Origin: JAPPKS01 sp963667895
GTDB taxonomy: Bacteria; Poribacteria; WGA-4E; PCPOR2b
Length of the DNA stretch: 64,000 nucleotides
Assembly: GCA_965223985.1 (NCBI GenBank)
Contig: OZ245030.1
Coordinates: forward strand, 2,666,001 to 2,730,000
Direction of reading: 5' to 3'
The notes under the pieces: model-generated
What the model was told of the DNA's origin: nothing
The model's database searches: none
The model's input: only the letters and a program-made list of their open reading frames with translations
Program-made: the position numbers and the translations under genes
Shown here: positions 49,050 to 59,527 of the stretch, piece by piece
Layout: every line of letters starts with the position of its first letter
Position numbering within the stretch: position 1 is the stretch's first letter

Positions 49050-49658
49050 ATTGCGCATAAGCCTGTCGGTGAATCAAACGATAGTTTATGCGGAGGGGGT
49101 CGAGCGTTACAAGCGGCTGCGCGATTTTCTCAAGCCGTTGGGGATACGGAATAATGTTGTGATAGCTTATGCCTCAGCGCGATCTACAACCTGGGAGATG
49201 AAATGGAAGTTGCACCAAGCCAAATTGGTCAGTTCACAACCTTCGGCGAATTCACCGAGTCCCATCTTCAAACGCTGTTCGACGAAATTGAAAAAGATCT
49301 AGCGAATTATCCACTGCTCGATCGGCTTGCCAAACGATACTACCTGCTCGGCATCCGCTATCGGTTGCTCGCCGACAAAGGCACGCCCAACCCCAAATGC
49401 GTCGCACTGTATTCGCACCTCCGGCTGCTTCCCGACGGACGTGTGCCGACCTGTCAGTTCAACACAATCAGCGTTGGTAATCTGTGCCACGATGATTTCG
49501 CCGACCCGTGGTCGAGCAGCAGAACTCAGAAACAGCGGGACTGGGTCAACAAATGCCTAGGGTGTTGGGCGGAGAGTGAAGTCCTGCCACGCGCAATTTT
49601 CGCCGGAGATTTGTTGCAGACAACCCTCTTCCCCGGCAAAGCCACCGTGGAAGCGTAA
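49042..49658 (+). pseudogene. radical SAM/SPASM protein remnant
   Basis: Only the C-terminal part is left. A first piece reads LSVNQTIVYAEGVERYKRLR in one frame; after a shift near 49180 a second piece reads EMEVAPSQIGQFTTFGEF. The SPASM-type Cys cluster follows (NPKCVALYSHLRLLPDG, PTCQFNT, CLGCWAE). The CxxxCxxC radical SAM core is missing. The junction with the glycosyltransferase remnant near 49000-49050 suggests a deletion that joined two genes. The left boundary is approximate. Confidence 0.65.
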
Positions 49659-49724
49659 ACACCCCATCTCCCTAATGCCTAGCAATAACACCTTTTTCAA
49701 GATCGGCGTGGGCGTGTCTGTCTT

Positions 49725-50381
49725 TCATGATTTTACTCCTTCCCTTTTCCACTCAATCCTCTTATTACATTTCGGACACTGCCCTGTTCTTGCGCGTTGA
49801 CTCAGGCGTTGTCGCTTCCATTTTTGACTGCATTCGCACTGCCCGCGCCATCGCGGGGGTGTATGGTCGACTTGGTGGCACCGTTTGGCTGAACATCCGA
49901 TTTGTCGCGCTGCTGTCTTCCATGTTTCATCGTGTCCGTGATTCGGTCCGACTGTCGCATGTGCAATTTCGTGCAGAATCGTATCAACGATGTCTTCCTT
50001 GGACGCTTTCAAGCAGTATGTGACCGAGAGCGTTATCTGCTTCGCCGTGTGCCTGCATATACCGCCGCGAACAGGTGCGAGATCGAATGCAAACCGCCAC
50101 CCTGCTTTGAGACCGTTTTTGGCTTCGTGTTCTTGAATGACGCGCTTGCCCAACGTTTCAACTTCGTTGAGCGTCATCGCAGGTTCTCGCGTAGGCTCTC
50201 TCACCGTCAAGATGCTGTATGGGACGTTCCACAGTGTTCCGTGCTGCGTTGCTACCCGTGCATACCGGGGCAACAGTTTTTGTACGGTGCCTTGTAGCGT
50301 GCGCGTTTTGGTCGTAAATGACACTTTTGTCCCCGGTGGATACATCGCTCCCGCGAACTCGGACGTCACAATGCTCATCAA
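49725..50381 (-). CDS. SprT-like zinc metallopeptidase
   Basis: 218 residues. The metal site is TILHEIAHATVGPNHGHDETW: HExxH with a third His downstream. The C-terminal zinc ribbon has paired Cys (CECSQKW and CPKCNKRIEW). The N-terminal 70 residues are extra relative to a minimal SprT domain. SprT/Spartan proteins cut DNA-protein crosslinks in eukaryotes; bacterial roles are less clear. The gene is intact among several broken neighbours. Confidence 0.82.
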   Translation of the reverse strand: MMSIVTSEFAGAMYPPGTKVSFTTKTRTLQGTVQKLLPRYARVATQHGTLWNVPYSILTVREPTREPAMTLNEVETLGKRVIQEHEAKNGLKAGWRFAFDLAPVRGGICRHTAKQITLSVTYCLKASKEDIVDTILHEIAHATVGPNHGHDETWKTAARQIGCSAKRCHQVDHTPPRWRGQCECSQKWKRQRLSQRARTGQCPKCNKRIEWKREGVKS

Positions 50382-50400
50382 TCCGCTTCTCCTTATCGTG

Positions 50401-53263
50401 CTACTTCACGATAACCATCCTCCGTATCGCTGTCGATTGGGGGGTGATTAGCTGGTAGAAATAAACGCCTGAAGCCAACCGCTCGCCAGAGTCATTACGA
50501 CCATCCCAATAGGCAGCGCGTGTCCGTCCAATGTAATATCCCGCGCTCTTAAATCCGAGGTCGAGATACCGAACGAGCTGTCCCGTTGGGGTGTAGATGT
50601 GAATTGCGACATCAGTGTCTCTCGCCAACTGACATGGCATCCATGTCTCCGGATTGAACGGGTTCGGATAATTGGCGAGCAGCGCGGTCCGCCTCGGCTT
50701 CAGGTCGTCTGGCGTCAGTCGCAACTCTGCGAACGCCCGCCGAGTGTCCGTCACGTCGATTTCGTGATGTAATGTGCGAATTAGTTCGCCAGTTGTATTG
50801 CGAACCTCGATTGCCAGCCTATCGCCGACGGAAGCAACAGCCCGGCGGCTCATGTCTGCCCAGACGGCGTGCGATCTGTTCACATCGACAAATCGGATGA
50901 TTCCGGTGCGTTCGTTTTGAACAGTAAGCGTAATATCTTCGACCCTCTCAAACCGGGTGTGAAGAACAAACGCCCACACCTGGGAAACCTGAGCCGGTGT
51001 CGGAGCGGCTGCGACCATCGCCAGCGTGTTTTCCCACGCGCGACCGGTGAAGCTAACAATCTTCGATTCAGTGACGCTGACAATGTAGCCCTTTCCCCCC
51101 TCAATCGGGAAACCGTCGCCGGAGGAATTTGCCGTGAATCCGATGAACCTGCCATCCGATGGATTATACTCAATAACGATTGTCGCATCAAGATTTCCAT
51201 GAAGGAACGCGCTGTATAAGGTTCATCGGGCATCAGGGGTAAACTAATCATATTTAAACCCGCGCTGAGTTGCGTATCGAATGTGGCCGCTGTTGAAGGC
51301 GGTACAATCAAACTGTCGGTACGAAATGCAAGATTCTGAATACGTTTATCACTATCGGGACCAACATCGGCAGCCGCAAACGGTGTTTCCAAGAAGTTCG
51401 CCGCAAGGTATTCCGCAAGTGCATCCTGTTCCGTTCCGGGTGCGGCAAAGGTCGCTTGTCCACCCGACTGTTCCTCTGTCATCGCTGCGGAAAGGTCTAC
51501 GCGTTCAGTATTCGGGAAATTCGGATAAGGATAGTCGCCACACCGCCACCCGCAAGGAAATTGAGTGTGACGATGCGGAAGAATCGATTCATATCACCGA
51601 CAATTTCACCATTCTGTGCGATGATGTCAGTCGGGTTCCCATCGGCATCGGTGAGCACGAGCGACCTGACCCTTGAACCTGCCGGCTGCGAGATGTCAAA
51701 ACTGAAGGCTAGTCCAGCAACTTGAGCGAATTGCCCAGGCGTCGAGCCCGGTTCGGATTCAGCAACGGCGTGTTCGATAACCTCAAGGAGTTGCGCTGCT
51801 GTGAGTGTTAATAGGCTCAATTCATTGTTGAATCGGAGCGTATTTTCTATGTCAATCTGCGAAATTTGACCGGTTGCTTTGCCGACCAACGGGTTCCCCG
51901 GCGGTGGACGTGTTACTCCACCGGCAGTGACGCCGATAGGTGCTCGGATGCCTCCACCATTTTTCACCGAAACAACCGCTGTCGGGTCAAACCGCCGCGC
52001 CGCGTTCAGATTGGCGTCTGCGCTTAAATTGCCGAGATTCGTCTCCTCTGTGCGAACGGAATTCCGGTTGCCATTAAGATAAACGCTTGTTTGCCCAAAA
52101 ATATTGCCGTCCTTTGCAACAACCACGTTCCGAATTGCTTCGATAATTTCAATGACACGCGGCGCTGGTGTGACGTTGCCGGTATCCGCAACACCGCCTT
52201 CGTCTGCAGCGAAGGCGCCGCTCACTTCAGCGTCGATTGATTCTGGTAACAGGATACCCGCCACGTCAAAGCCGACAACTAACCGACCGACGTACTTGTA
52301 ATTTCCATCTGTGCCGACTATCGCAATCGGTTCATTCGCTGCGGAACTCGTCAGAATCGGATAAGGCCCGCCGGCAACATCACCGTCGCGCAGGTGGTCT
52401 GTATCATCTGCCAACAGTGTGTTTGAGCCGCCAGCGATGATAATGTCAACATCGCGCAACTGGGCTGCCATCATCTCATCAATGTGAAATTGCTGAAGGT
52501 GACTAGTGACAACAACCTTGTTTACGCCGGTTGCCGTCAACTTATCAACCGTTTCTTGAACGATCGCCGCCAATGCCGCAATATTATCTGGGTCTTCGGG
52601 TGCAATCCCGACATTTCCCAGTGAGGATATACTGCCGAGCCGTGGTGTGGTTATGCCAACAACACCAATCTTTTCGCCCGAAGGCGTCGTGATAACTGCG
52701 CTCTTGCTGACACTGTTCGGAATAGTGCTTGCCTCCTGCCCGGCATCGACAACCAGATCGGCGAGGTTGCTATCGAGGCTGAAATCCAAGTTCGCGCTCA
52801 GAAACGGGAACACAGTACCGACGTAGCCTCTACCATCGTTCCGAATCAATCCTGCGAGTGTACCTGTGCCTGCGTCAAATTCGTGATTGCCGAGCGCTGA
52901 TGCCATAAATCCCATCGTATTGAGTATCAAGATATCCGCACGTCCTGATCCCTCACCTCCCAGAACGCCGCGAAGGCTTCGATCGTTTCCCGCTGCGAAA
53001 AACGGTCCGGGGATGTAGCTGTCGCCCGCTCCGATGATGACAGTATTTTCAAACTCAGCTTTGAGCGCATTGAGTACCGATGAAAACCGCGGCGCATTTT
53101 CGAGTGCTTCAATGTCGCCCTCCATGTTCGCCGCGTGGAGCAGTTGAAGTGTAAAGTGCTCGGAGTCATCTTGGGAAAAGGCGGGTGTGAAGATGCCTGA
53201 AATCAAAGTCAAAAGAGCGATGAAAACAGAAGATGAAATAAAGTATCCCTTGCTATGCATCAA
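50401..53263 (-). pseudogene. bifunctional metallophosphatase/5'-nucleotidase with FlgD-like C-terminal domain, frameshifted
   Basis: Starts with a signal peptide. The UshA-type metallophosphatase core follows: LLHAANMEGDIEA, GAGDSYIPGPFF, ALGNHEFDAGTG, VVVTSHLQQFHID. The nucleotide-binding domain (GGGIRAPIGVT, NTLRFNNEL) comes next. Frame 1 ends after an extra base near 51540. Frame 2 resumes with DALAEYLAANF and fails near 51205, where a 4-bp slip is likely. Frame 3 continues to a FlgD/T9SS-like tail, YPNPFNPETWMPC and ASGVYFYQL, ending at 50401. The intact protein of about 950 residues would be exported or surface anchored. IS copy 2 lies 25 bp before the start. Confidence 0.82.
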
Positions 53264-53288
53264 AAATACTCCCTTAAGTTATGTTAGA

Positions 53289-54379
53289 TAGGACTTACGC
53301 GGAGCAGATAGACACGGACAGTAAAAAGCAGTAAAATAACGAACGAGGAGGTAAGTATGGTGAAACCAACCCGGCTTGATTACTGTCAGTATCTGCTGAG
53401 CAGTCCAATTAACTATACCTTAACGCACTTCGCCGACCACAGCGAAGATTTCAGTCATGATATGATAAACCGTTATCTGGCGGGAGATTGTATTCCTCCT
53501 CGCTTGGTGTGGGAAAACGTTAAACCTCATCTGGTTCAAGTTGAAGAAGGATATGTCATCTTTGATGACACGGTTTTAGATAAAAAGCACGCTAGGCATA
53601 TTGAGTTAGTACGTCGTCAATACAGTGGCAACGCCCGGGGTGTTATCAACGGCATCGGAGTAGTTACTTGTGTCTATGTGAATCCACTGCTAGACCGTTT
53701 CTGGGTAATTGACTACCGGATTTACGACCCAGAAGGAGACGGCAAAACGAAGTTAGACCACGTCAGAGACATGTTATCTCTACTGGTCTACCAGAGACAA
53801 CTTCTCTTTCAAGCAGTGCTGATGGACAGTTGGTATGCTACCAAAACCGTGATGCTACACATTGAAAACTTGGGAAAAGTCTACTACTGCCCACTAAAAA
53901 CCAATCGGCTGGTTGACGATTCAAACGCCACTAAACCGTACCAACGCATTGACAACTTAGCTTGGACACCGACCGAACTTCATGAAGGCAAACGTATCAA
54001 AATCAAAGGGTTTCCCAGAGACCACAAGGTGAAATTATTTCGGGTGGCGTCTGATACCGGACGCACGGATTATGTCGTCACTAACGACTTAGCACAAAAC
54101 GACACTTCAGTGACACAACAGGCGTGTAACTGGCGGTGGAAGATTGAGCAATTTCACCGTGAAGCCAAACAACTCACCGGTCTCGAAAAATGTCAATGTC
54201 GATTGGCACGGATTGTTCGCAACCATATCGGTTGTGCATTGTTAGTTTGGATTCGACTTGCAACTATGGCGTACCAGACTGGACGAACCATTTATCAGGT
54301 TAAACACGGGATGCTGGAAGCGTATTTACGACAACAGTTAAAATCTCCGGCTATTAACATGGTGCTTGCGTAAGTCCTA
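53289..54379 (+). mobile_element. IS copy 2, identical to copy 1
   Basis: 1091 bp, TAGGACTTACGC at the left (53289) and GCGTAAGTCCTA at the right (54379). GTTAGA flanks both sides (53283-53288, 54380-54385), a 6-bp target duplication. Inserted between the nucleotidase gene, whose ribosome-binding site it leaves intact, and the restriction island. Confidence 0.95.
53357..54373 (+). CDS. DDE transposase, second identical copy
   Basis: 338 residues, identical in translation to the transposase at 13961-14977, with the same DDE motifs (FDDTVLDK, MDSWYATK, EQFHREAKQ). The stop codon overlaps the right inverted repeat. Confidence 0.93.
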   Translation: MVKPTRLDYCQYLLSSPINYTLTHFADHSEDFSHDMINRYLAGDCIPPRLVWENVKPHLVQVEEGYVIFDDTVLDKKHARHIELVRRQYSGNARGVINGIGVVTCVYVNPLLDRFWVIDYRIYDPEGDGKTKLDHVRDMLSLLVYQRQLLFQAVLMDSWYATKTVMLHIENLGKVYYCPLKTNRLVDDSNATKPYQRIDNLAWTPTELHEGKRIKIKGFPRDHKVKLFRVASDTGRTDYVVTNDLAQNDTSVTQQACNWRWKIEQFHREAKQLTGLEKCQCRLARIVRNHIGCALLVWIRLATMAYQTGRTIYQVKHGMLEAYLRQQLKSPAINMVLA

Positions 54380-54385
54380 GTTAGA

Positions 54386-54966
54386 TTAATTGTAACCTAA
54401 ATTTGCGAGTAGATAAAGTAAAACTCAGAAGCGGAGTTTTTCCAACTCATGCCCATATCTTCGCGGAAGTGGCTTAAACTGAGTTCACCTAGGTCAGCCC
54501 ACAATGAAAAACTTCGTTCCTCTCCAGTCCGTTGATACGCTTGAATCCTGAGCGGCGTAACCGTGAAAGAAACCCGAAATGCGCGAGGACCTCAGCGCCT
54601 GTAATATAACCCAAAGATGTTACAGGGCGTTGTCACTTTCTTGACTTTTCTATACCAACAAGGGGGCGAAAAGAGATTTTCGATATCACCGATTACCAAT
54701 ACTGACTGTGTCAGGATTCATGTTATCCGTCTAAAATCTACGCGCAAGAAAAGAACCCCGTTTCCATCAAGTTCCTCAGCCGACGTCAATTTACATCCAT
54801 CGGGGACTCTAAAAATATGACCGGCAGGCGTTCAGCGGTGTCTCAACTCGCTTTTTTCTAAACGGGCTTGAAAATCTCCGTAAGATGGGTTACTATGAAC
54901 ATTGAACCCGTGCGTTTCCAATGCGGTGGAAATCCCAACCGGCAAAGTGGAAATTGATAAAAAATT
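54386..54966. other. intergenic region before hsdM
   Basis: 581 nt with no supported gene. CCTGTAA (54598-54604) and TTACAGG (54620-54626) form a 7-bp hairpin without a T run. The first bases continue the pre-insertion upstream region of the nucleotidase gene. Confidence 0.4.
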
Positions 54967-56583
54967 ATGGCAAAAAAGAAACGAGACACTAAATCCAACA
55001 AGAACGGCGCGGCGCTCGGCTTTGAAGCGACCCTATACCAAGCAGCGGACAAACTCCGCAACAACCTTGATGCCGCCGAATATAAGCATGTGGTGTTGGG
55101 ACTAATCTTCCTCAAGTATATCTCAGACACCTTTGAGGAAAGGTACAATTTGCTCCTCACAGAATCTGCGAACCCCCAGAGCGAACTCTACGTTCAAGAC
55201 GAAACCATCCGTGTCCAGCTCGCCGAGGACCGAGATGAATATCTGGCAGAAAACATTTTATACGTTCCTCAAGAAGCCCGCTGGTCTTATCTGCAAGCCA
55301 ACGCCAAGCGTCCTGAAATTGGGACGCTGATTGATAAAGCCATGATTGCGATTGAAGGAGAAAACCCGAGTCTCAATGGTGTGCTACCTAAAAACTACGC
55401 CCCTCCGATGCTCGACAAACGTCGCCTCGGCGAATTAGTTGACCTAATCGGTACAATCGGTTTGGGAGAGGAAGAGAATCGATCGAAGGACATCTTGGGC
55501 AGGGTTTACGAATACTTTCTCTCACAATTTGCCAGCGCGGAAGGCAAGAAAGGCGGGCAATTCTACACGCCGCGCTGTGTGGTTCAGGTGCTGGTTGAGA
55601 TGCTAGCGCCATACAAGGGACGGGTGTACGACCCGTGCTGCGGGTCGGGCGGGATGTTCGTCCAGAGTGAAGCCTTTGTCGAAGCGCACGGCGGAGGACG
55701 CGACGACATCTCAATCTTCGGGCAGGAATCCAACCCAACCACATGGCAACTGGCGAAGATGAATCTCGCCATCCGCGGAATTGACGCCAATCTCGGAGAG
55801 GAGCATGCAGACAGTTTCGACCGCGAACTTCACCCCGACCTGAAAGTTGATTTCATTCTCGCTAATCCGCCGTTCAATAGTAGTGACTGGGGAGGCGAGC
55901 GATTGCGCGAGGATAAACGTTGGGTGTACGGGTCGCCGCCGGTTGGCAACGCCAACTTTGCGTGGGTGCAGCACTTCATCTATCACCTCGCGCCCAACGG
56001 CATCGCCGGATTCGTATTGGCGAACGGTTCAATGAGTTCCAACACATCAAGCGAGGGCGAAATTCGGGCGAACATCATCGAAGCCGACTTAGTGGACTGC
56101 ATGGTCGCCATGCCGGGACAACTGTTCTATTCCACGCAAATCCCCGTTTGCCTCTGGTTTATCGCCCGCAACCGTCACGGATCCGGCATGGAGGCAACCA
56201 CAAGGGTTGCCCCTACAGGGAACGAACCAAATGTAGGGGCAGGTTTTGTGCCTGCCCATAACCTGAAGTTCCGTGACCGTCGAGGTGAAATCCTGTTCAT
56301 AGACGCTCGCAAACTCGGTGTGATGATTGATCGCGTCCACCGGGAACTAACGGATGCAGATATAACGCGCATCGCCAATACCTATCACGCTTGGCGAGGC
56401 GATGAGAGTGCGGGTGAATATGTCGACCTCCCGGGTTTCTGCAACAGCGCCACTCTGGAGGAAGTGCAGGAACACGGAAATGTCCTGACTCCCGGACGTT
56501 ACGTCGGCGCCGAGGCGCAGGTTGACGACAGCGAGCCGTTTGAGGAGAAGATAGCCCGTTTGACGGAGCGGTTGGGGGATTAG
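54967..56583 (+). CDS. hsdM: type I restriction-modification DNA methyltransferase subunit
   Basis: 538 residues. An N-terminal HsdM helical domain (FEATLYQAADKLRNNLDAAE) precedes the N6-adenine methyltransferase domain. SAM binding: YDPCCGSGGMFVQS. Catalytic motif IV: LANPPFNSSDWGG (NPPF). GKKGGQFYTPRCVV is the conserved linker. Between CLWFIARNR and FRDRRGEILFIDARK lies an extra segment of about 24 residues encoded by a nested palindromic repeat (56193-56257), which keeps the frame. HsdM protects host DNA with HsdS and, with HsdR, restricts foreign DNA. Confidence 0.96.
   Translation: MAKKKRDTKSNKNGAALGFEATLYQAADKLRNNLDAAEYKHVVLGLIFLKYISDTFEERYNLLLTESANPQSELYVQDETIRVQLAEDRDEYLAENILYVPQEARWSYLQANAKRPEIGTLIDKAMIAIEGENPSLNGVLPKNYAPPMLDKRRLGELVDLIGTIGLGEEENRSKDILGRVYEYFLSQFASAEGKKGGQFYTPRCVVQVLVEMLAPYKGRVYDPCCGSGGMFVQSEAFVEAHGGGRDDISIFGQESNPTTWQLAKMNLAIRGIDANLGEEHADSFDRELHPDLKVDFILANPPFNSSDWGGERLREDKRWVYGSPPVGNANFAWVQHFIYHLAPNGIAGFVLANGSMSSNTSSEGEIRANIIEADLVDCMVAMPGQLFYSTQIPVCLWFIARNRHGSGMEATTRVAPTGNEPNVGAGFVPAHNLKFRDRRGEILFIDARKLGVMIDRVHRELTDADITRIANTYHAWRGDESAGEYVDLPGFCNSATLEEVQEHGNVLTPGRYVGAEAQVDDSEPFEEKIARLTERLGD
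56193..56257 (+). repeat. nested palindromic element inside hsdM
   Basis: 65 bp with three inverted pairs: GGCAACC/GGTTGCC (56193-56199, 56205-56211), TGCCCCTACA/TGTAGGGGCA (56208-56217, 56232-56241) and GGGCAGG/CCTGCCC (56237-56243, 56251-56257). It is read through in the hsdM frame. The look is that of a mobile short palindromic repeat. Confidence 0.75.
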
Positions 56584-56654
56584 ATGGCGGAGGCAAGACG
56601 GCAAGACGAGGCTATTGCCGAGAGTTTGAAAATAGTCGGATTTGGAGATAGTTC

Positions 56655-58409
56655 ATGAGTTTCGGTGACGAGGAGATTAAACGCCAACTGCGTTTAGGGG
56701 AAGACAGCCGCTGGGAATTTAAGGAAATTAGGTTCGCCGGAAACATCCCCAAGGAACCCAACCGTGACGATTTCGCGGACGAAATCGCGGCTTTCGCCAA
56801 CTCGGAGGGGGGCGTGTTGCTGTGCGGTGTAACTGACGCCGGCGAAGTGGGCGGCATGTCACGCGAGCAGATGGATGAACTTGAGCATCTCTTGGTTGAG
56901 GTTTGCACCGACACGATTAAACCCCCGATTCGACCTGTCGTCCTACGCAAGGAATTGGATGAAGGGATCCCATTTCTGCTGGTTGAAATCCCGCAGGGGC
57001 ACACTCAGCACGATAGCCCGGGCGGGAGTTTCCACCGGGTTGGAAGCTCAAAACGCCGGATGACGAGCGATGAGCGACTGCGTTTGGCACAGCGACGGGG
57101 ACAGGCGCGTTTCCTGTGGTTTGACAAACAGCCGGTTCCGGAAACCGGTTTCGGGAGCTTGGATGAATCGCTCTGGAAACCACTGCTGAGTGTTGACGCC
57201 GCCGCAGATCCCGAATCCGCGCTTGATAAGATGGGGCTCCTGACAACAGATGAAAACGGAACAACGCGGGCAACGGTGACGGGCGTGTTGTTATGCACCC
57301 GTTCTCCGGAGGACTGGCTGCCGAACGCCTGTATCGTCGCAACCTGTTACCGTGGGGAAAACCGTGCATCGGGCCAAATTGACGCTCAGACGATTACCGG
57401 ACCGTTGAACCGACAGATTGCCGAAGCGGTCGCCTTCGCCCTGCGCAACATGCGCGTGGGAGCCTACAAAAACCCCGCTCGCACCGACCTGCCCCAATAC
57501 AGCGAGCAGTCACTTTTTGAAGCGATTGTCAACGCCATTGTACACCGAGACTACTCAATTGGCGGTAGCCGGATTCGGCTCTCAATGTTCGCGGATCGCC
57601 TCGAACTCAACTCCCCCGGCAGATTGCCGATCAACCTGACGATTGACAGCATGGCTGACCGCCAATCAACACGGAACGAAGGACTAGCATCGGTCTTGGG
57701 ACGAATGCCGGTGGCAAGTGTAAGAGGTTCAGGTGACCGGCAATTCTTCATGGAGCGGCGGGGGGACGGGGTACCAATCATCTTTCGCGAGACGGAAGCC
57801 TTGAGTGGGAAGACCCCAGAATACCAACTCATTGATGAATCGGAACTTTCCCTTACAATCCCAGCAGCCGCCACGGCCCCAACCCCGGCAACCGCCGCCA
57901 TTATATGTCGGCATCATGGCGACCCCTTGCTGGGAGTTAATCTGTTAGTGCTCTTTCCGAATAAGACATGGAAACACGGCACTACCGATGACAATGGCGA
58001 GGCACAAGTGAATCTGCATTCAACCCATCTTCCGATGACGGTATTTGCCGCCGCGGATGGCTTCGCAGCGCACCTTGAAGAAGACTGGCTGCCCGCCAAT
58101 GGGGCGCTCACAATTGAGATGCAATGTCTGCCGGGTGGCGGATGTGTGATTTTTCCAGAGGCGACAGGCAACATTCCCGGTCAATCCGGACGGTTGAACC
58201 CGATTCGTGATACACATGACCGAACGTACCTCTACGCATCCAACATCGCCATCAATGAGGGCAAACGACAGCCGGTTAGTTTCATGCCCGGAGAGGATTT
58301 GCACCTCACCGATGCTGAAGGAAAAGAGTTGATTGTGCGAATCGTGGCTATCGTCGGTCGTTCGGCACTGGTGGAGTATCGCCCCTATTCCAAAGGAGAG
58401 GAAAAATGA
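56655..58409 (+). CDS. AlbA_2-type DNA-binding/ATP-binding protein
   Basis: 584 residues after GGAGA. The N-terminal AlbA_2 (Schlafen-like) domain: EDSRWEFKEIRFAG, DDFADEIAAFANSEGGVLLC. The middle has a GHKL-like HATPase_c_4 segment (YSEQSLFEAIVNAIVHRDYS, IRLSMFADRLELNSPGRLP). The C-terminal 150 residues include a carboxypeptidase-regulatory-like beta domain (DDNGEAQVNLHST). Proteins of this type often sit inside type I R-M operons with unknown role. It lies between hsdM and hsdS and is intact. Confidence 0.83.
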   Translation: MSFGDEEIKRQLRLGEDSRWEFKEIRFAGNIPKEPNRDDFADEIAAFANSEGGVLLCGVTDAGEVGGMSREQMDELEHLLVEVCTDTIKPPIRPVVLRKELDEGIPFLLVEIPQGHTQHDSPGGSFHRVGSSKRRMTSDERLRLAQRRGQARFLWFDKQPVPETGFGSLDESLWKPLLSVDAAADPESALDKMGLLTTDENGTTRATVTGVLLCTRSPEDWLPNACIVATCYRGENRASGQIDAQTITGPLNRQIAEAVAFALRNMRVGAYKNPARTDLPQYSEQSLFEAIVNAIVHRDYSIGGSRIRLSMFADRLELNSPGRLPINLTIDSMADRQSTRNEGLASVLGRMPVASVRGSGDRQFFMERRGDGVPIIFRETEALSGKTPEYQLIDESELSLTIPAAATAPTPATAAIICRHHGDPLLGVNLLVLFPNKTWKHGTTDDNGEAQVNLHSTHLPMTVFAAADGFAAHLEEDWLPANGALTIEMQCLPGGGCVIFPEATGNIPGQSGRLNPIRDTHDRTYLYASNIAINEGKRQPVSFMPGEDLHLTDAEGKELIVRIVAIVGRSALVEYRPYSKGEEK

Positions 58410-58474
58410 CAGTTAGAGTGCCAGATGAACGAGAACGGATTTCAAGCAACTTTTGATTCCTCTAGAGGTCTTTA

Positions 58475-59527
58475 ATGATTGACCTTAATCCCGCATATCT
58501 CGAAACAGTTCAACGCATACTGACGGAACATGCCCCCGAATGCGAGGTTCGCGCTTATGGATCGCGGGTGACATGGACAGCAAAGGATTATTCCGATCTA
58601 GATCTTGCCGTTGTCGGTAGTGAGCCGTTCAGCCTAAGGCGCATGCGTCAGTTGAAAGAGGCATTCGAGGAATCCGACCTTCCAATTCGGGTTGATGTGT
58701 TAGATTGGCATGTGCTATCAGATGGGTTCAAGCACGTGATTGCTGAGGAATATGAGGTAATACACCAAGCGAAGACTGCAGGTGAATGCACGGATTCAAG
58801 AAATACCCAGGATCGAGGTGCCAAAATAAATGAGCTATTGTTAAAATCACTACCCCTGGGAGTGACGCCTACCGGTTGGGAGGTTGTTCGTTTAGCGGAC
58901 GTAACGTCATTTATAAGCACTGGTGCGACGCCCAGAGGCGGGAAGAACGTCTATAAATCGGAAGGAGTGAGTTTGATCCGTAGCCAAAACGTCTACGATC
59001 ATGAATTCAGTAGGGATGGATTAGCCCGCATTGATGAATCTGCAGCATATAAATTACGGCGGGTAGATGTACAAGAAGACGATGTGCTATTGAACATCAC
59101 AGGAGATTCAGTTGCTCGTTGCTGCGTTGTTCCAAAATGGACCCTACCAGCGAGAGTGAATCAACATGTTGCCGTTATACGAACTTCTGATAGGTTAAAT
59201 AGCACTTTCCTTCAAAAATACTTGAGTGCTCCGCGGGTTAAAGCCTACGTGCTAGGTCACGATTCTGGAGGGACAAGAAAAGCGCTTACCAAAGCGCACA
59301 TTGAATCTTTTCTTGTTCCATTACCACCTCTTTCTGAGCAACACCGTATCGCCCACATCCTCGGCTCGCTCGACGACAAAATCGAACTCAATCGGCAGAT
59401 GAACGAGACGCTAGAGGCGATGGCACGGCCAATTTTCAAGTCGTGGTTTGTGGATTTCGATCCCGTGCGGGCAAAGATGGAGGGGCGGGAGCCCGTTGGC
59501 ATGGACGCCGGAACTGCTGTCCTGTGA
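58475..59527 (+). CDS. hsdS: MNT nucleotidyltransferase fused to type I specificity subunit, 5' part
   Basis: 350 residues. Residues 1-100 form a minimal nucleotidyltransferase: GSRVTWTAKDYSDLDLAV with Asp41 and Asp43, and Asp74 in RVDVLDW, the full triad. No HEPN partner is visible nearby. From about residue 120 it becomes HsdS: the first target-recognition domain (GWEVVRLADVTSFISTGATP) and the central conserved helix region (PLSEQHRIAHILGSLDDKIE). It stops at a TGA just after the central region. The reading frame is continuous through both halves after a good AGAGGT site. Fusion of the two is unusual. Confidence 0.8.
   Translation: MIDLNPAYLETVQRILTEHAPECEVRAYGSRVTWTAKDYSDLDLAVVGSEPFSLRRMRQLKEAFEESDLPIRVDVLDWHVLSDGFKHVIAEEYEVIHQAKTAGECTDSRNTQDRGAKINELLLKSLPLGVTPTGWEVVRLADVTSFISTGATPRGGKNVYKSEGVSLIRSQNVYDHEFSRDGLARIDESAAYKLRRVDVQEDDVLLNITGDSVARCCVVPKWTLPARVNQHVAVIRTSDRLNSTFLQKYLSAPRVKAYVLGHDSGGTRKALTKAHIESFLVPLPPLSEQHRIAHILGSLDDKIELNRQMNETLEAMARPIFKSWFVDFDPVRAKMEGREPVGMDAGTAVL

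Noticed and set aside
58406..58456. 16-codon frame overlapping the end of the AlbA_2 gene
   Set aside because: Too short to support; it might be a remnant of a lost HEPN partner but nothing shows this.
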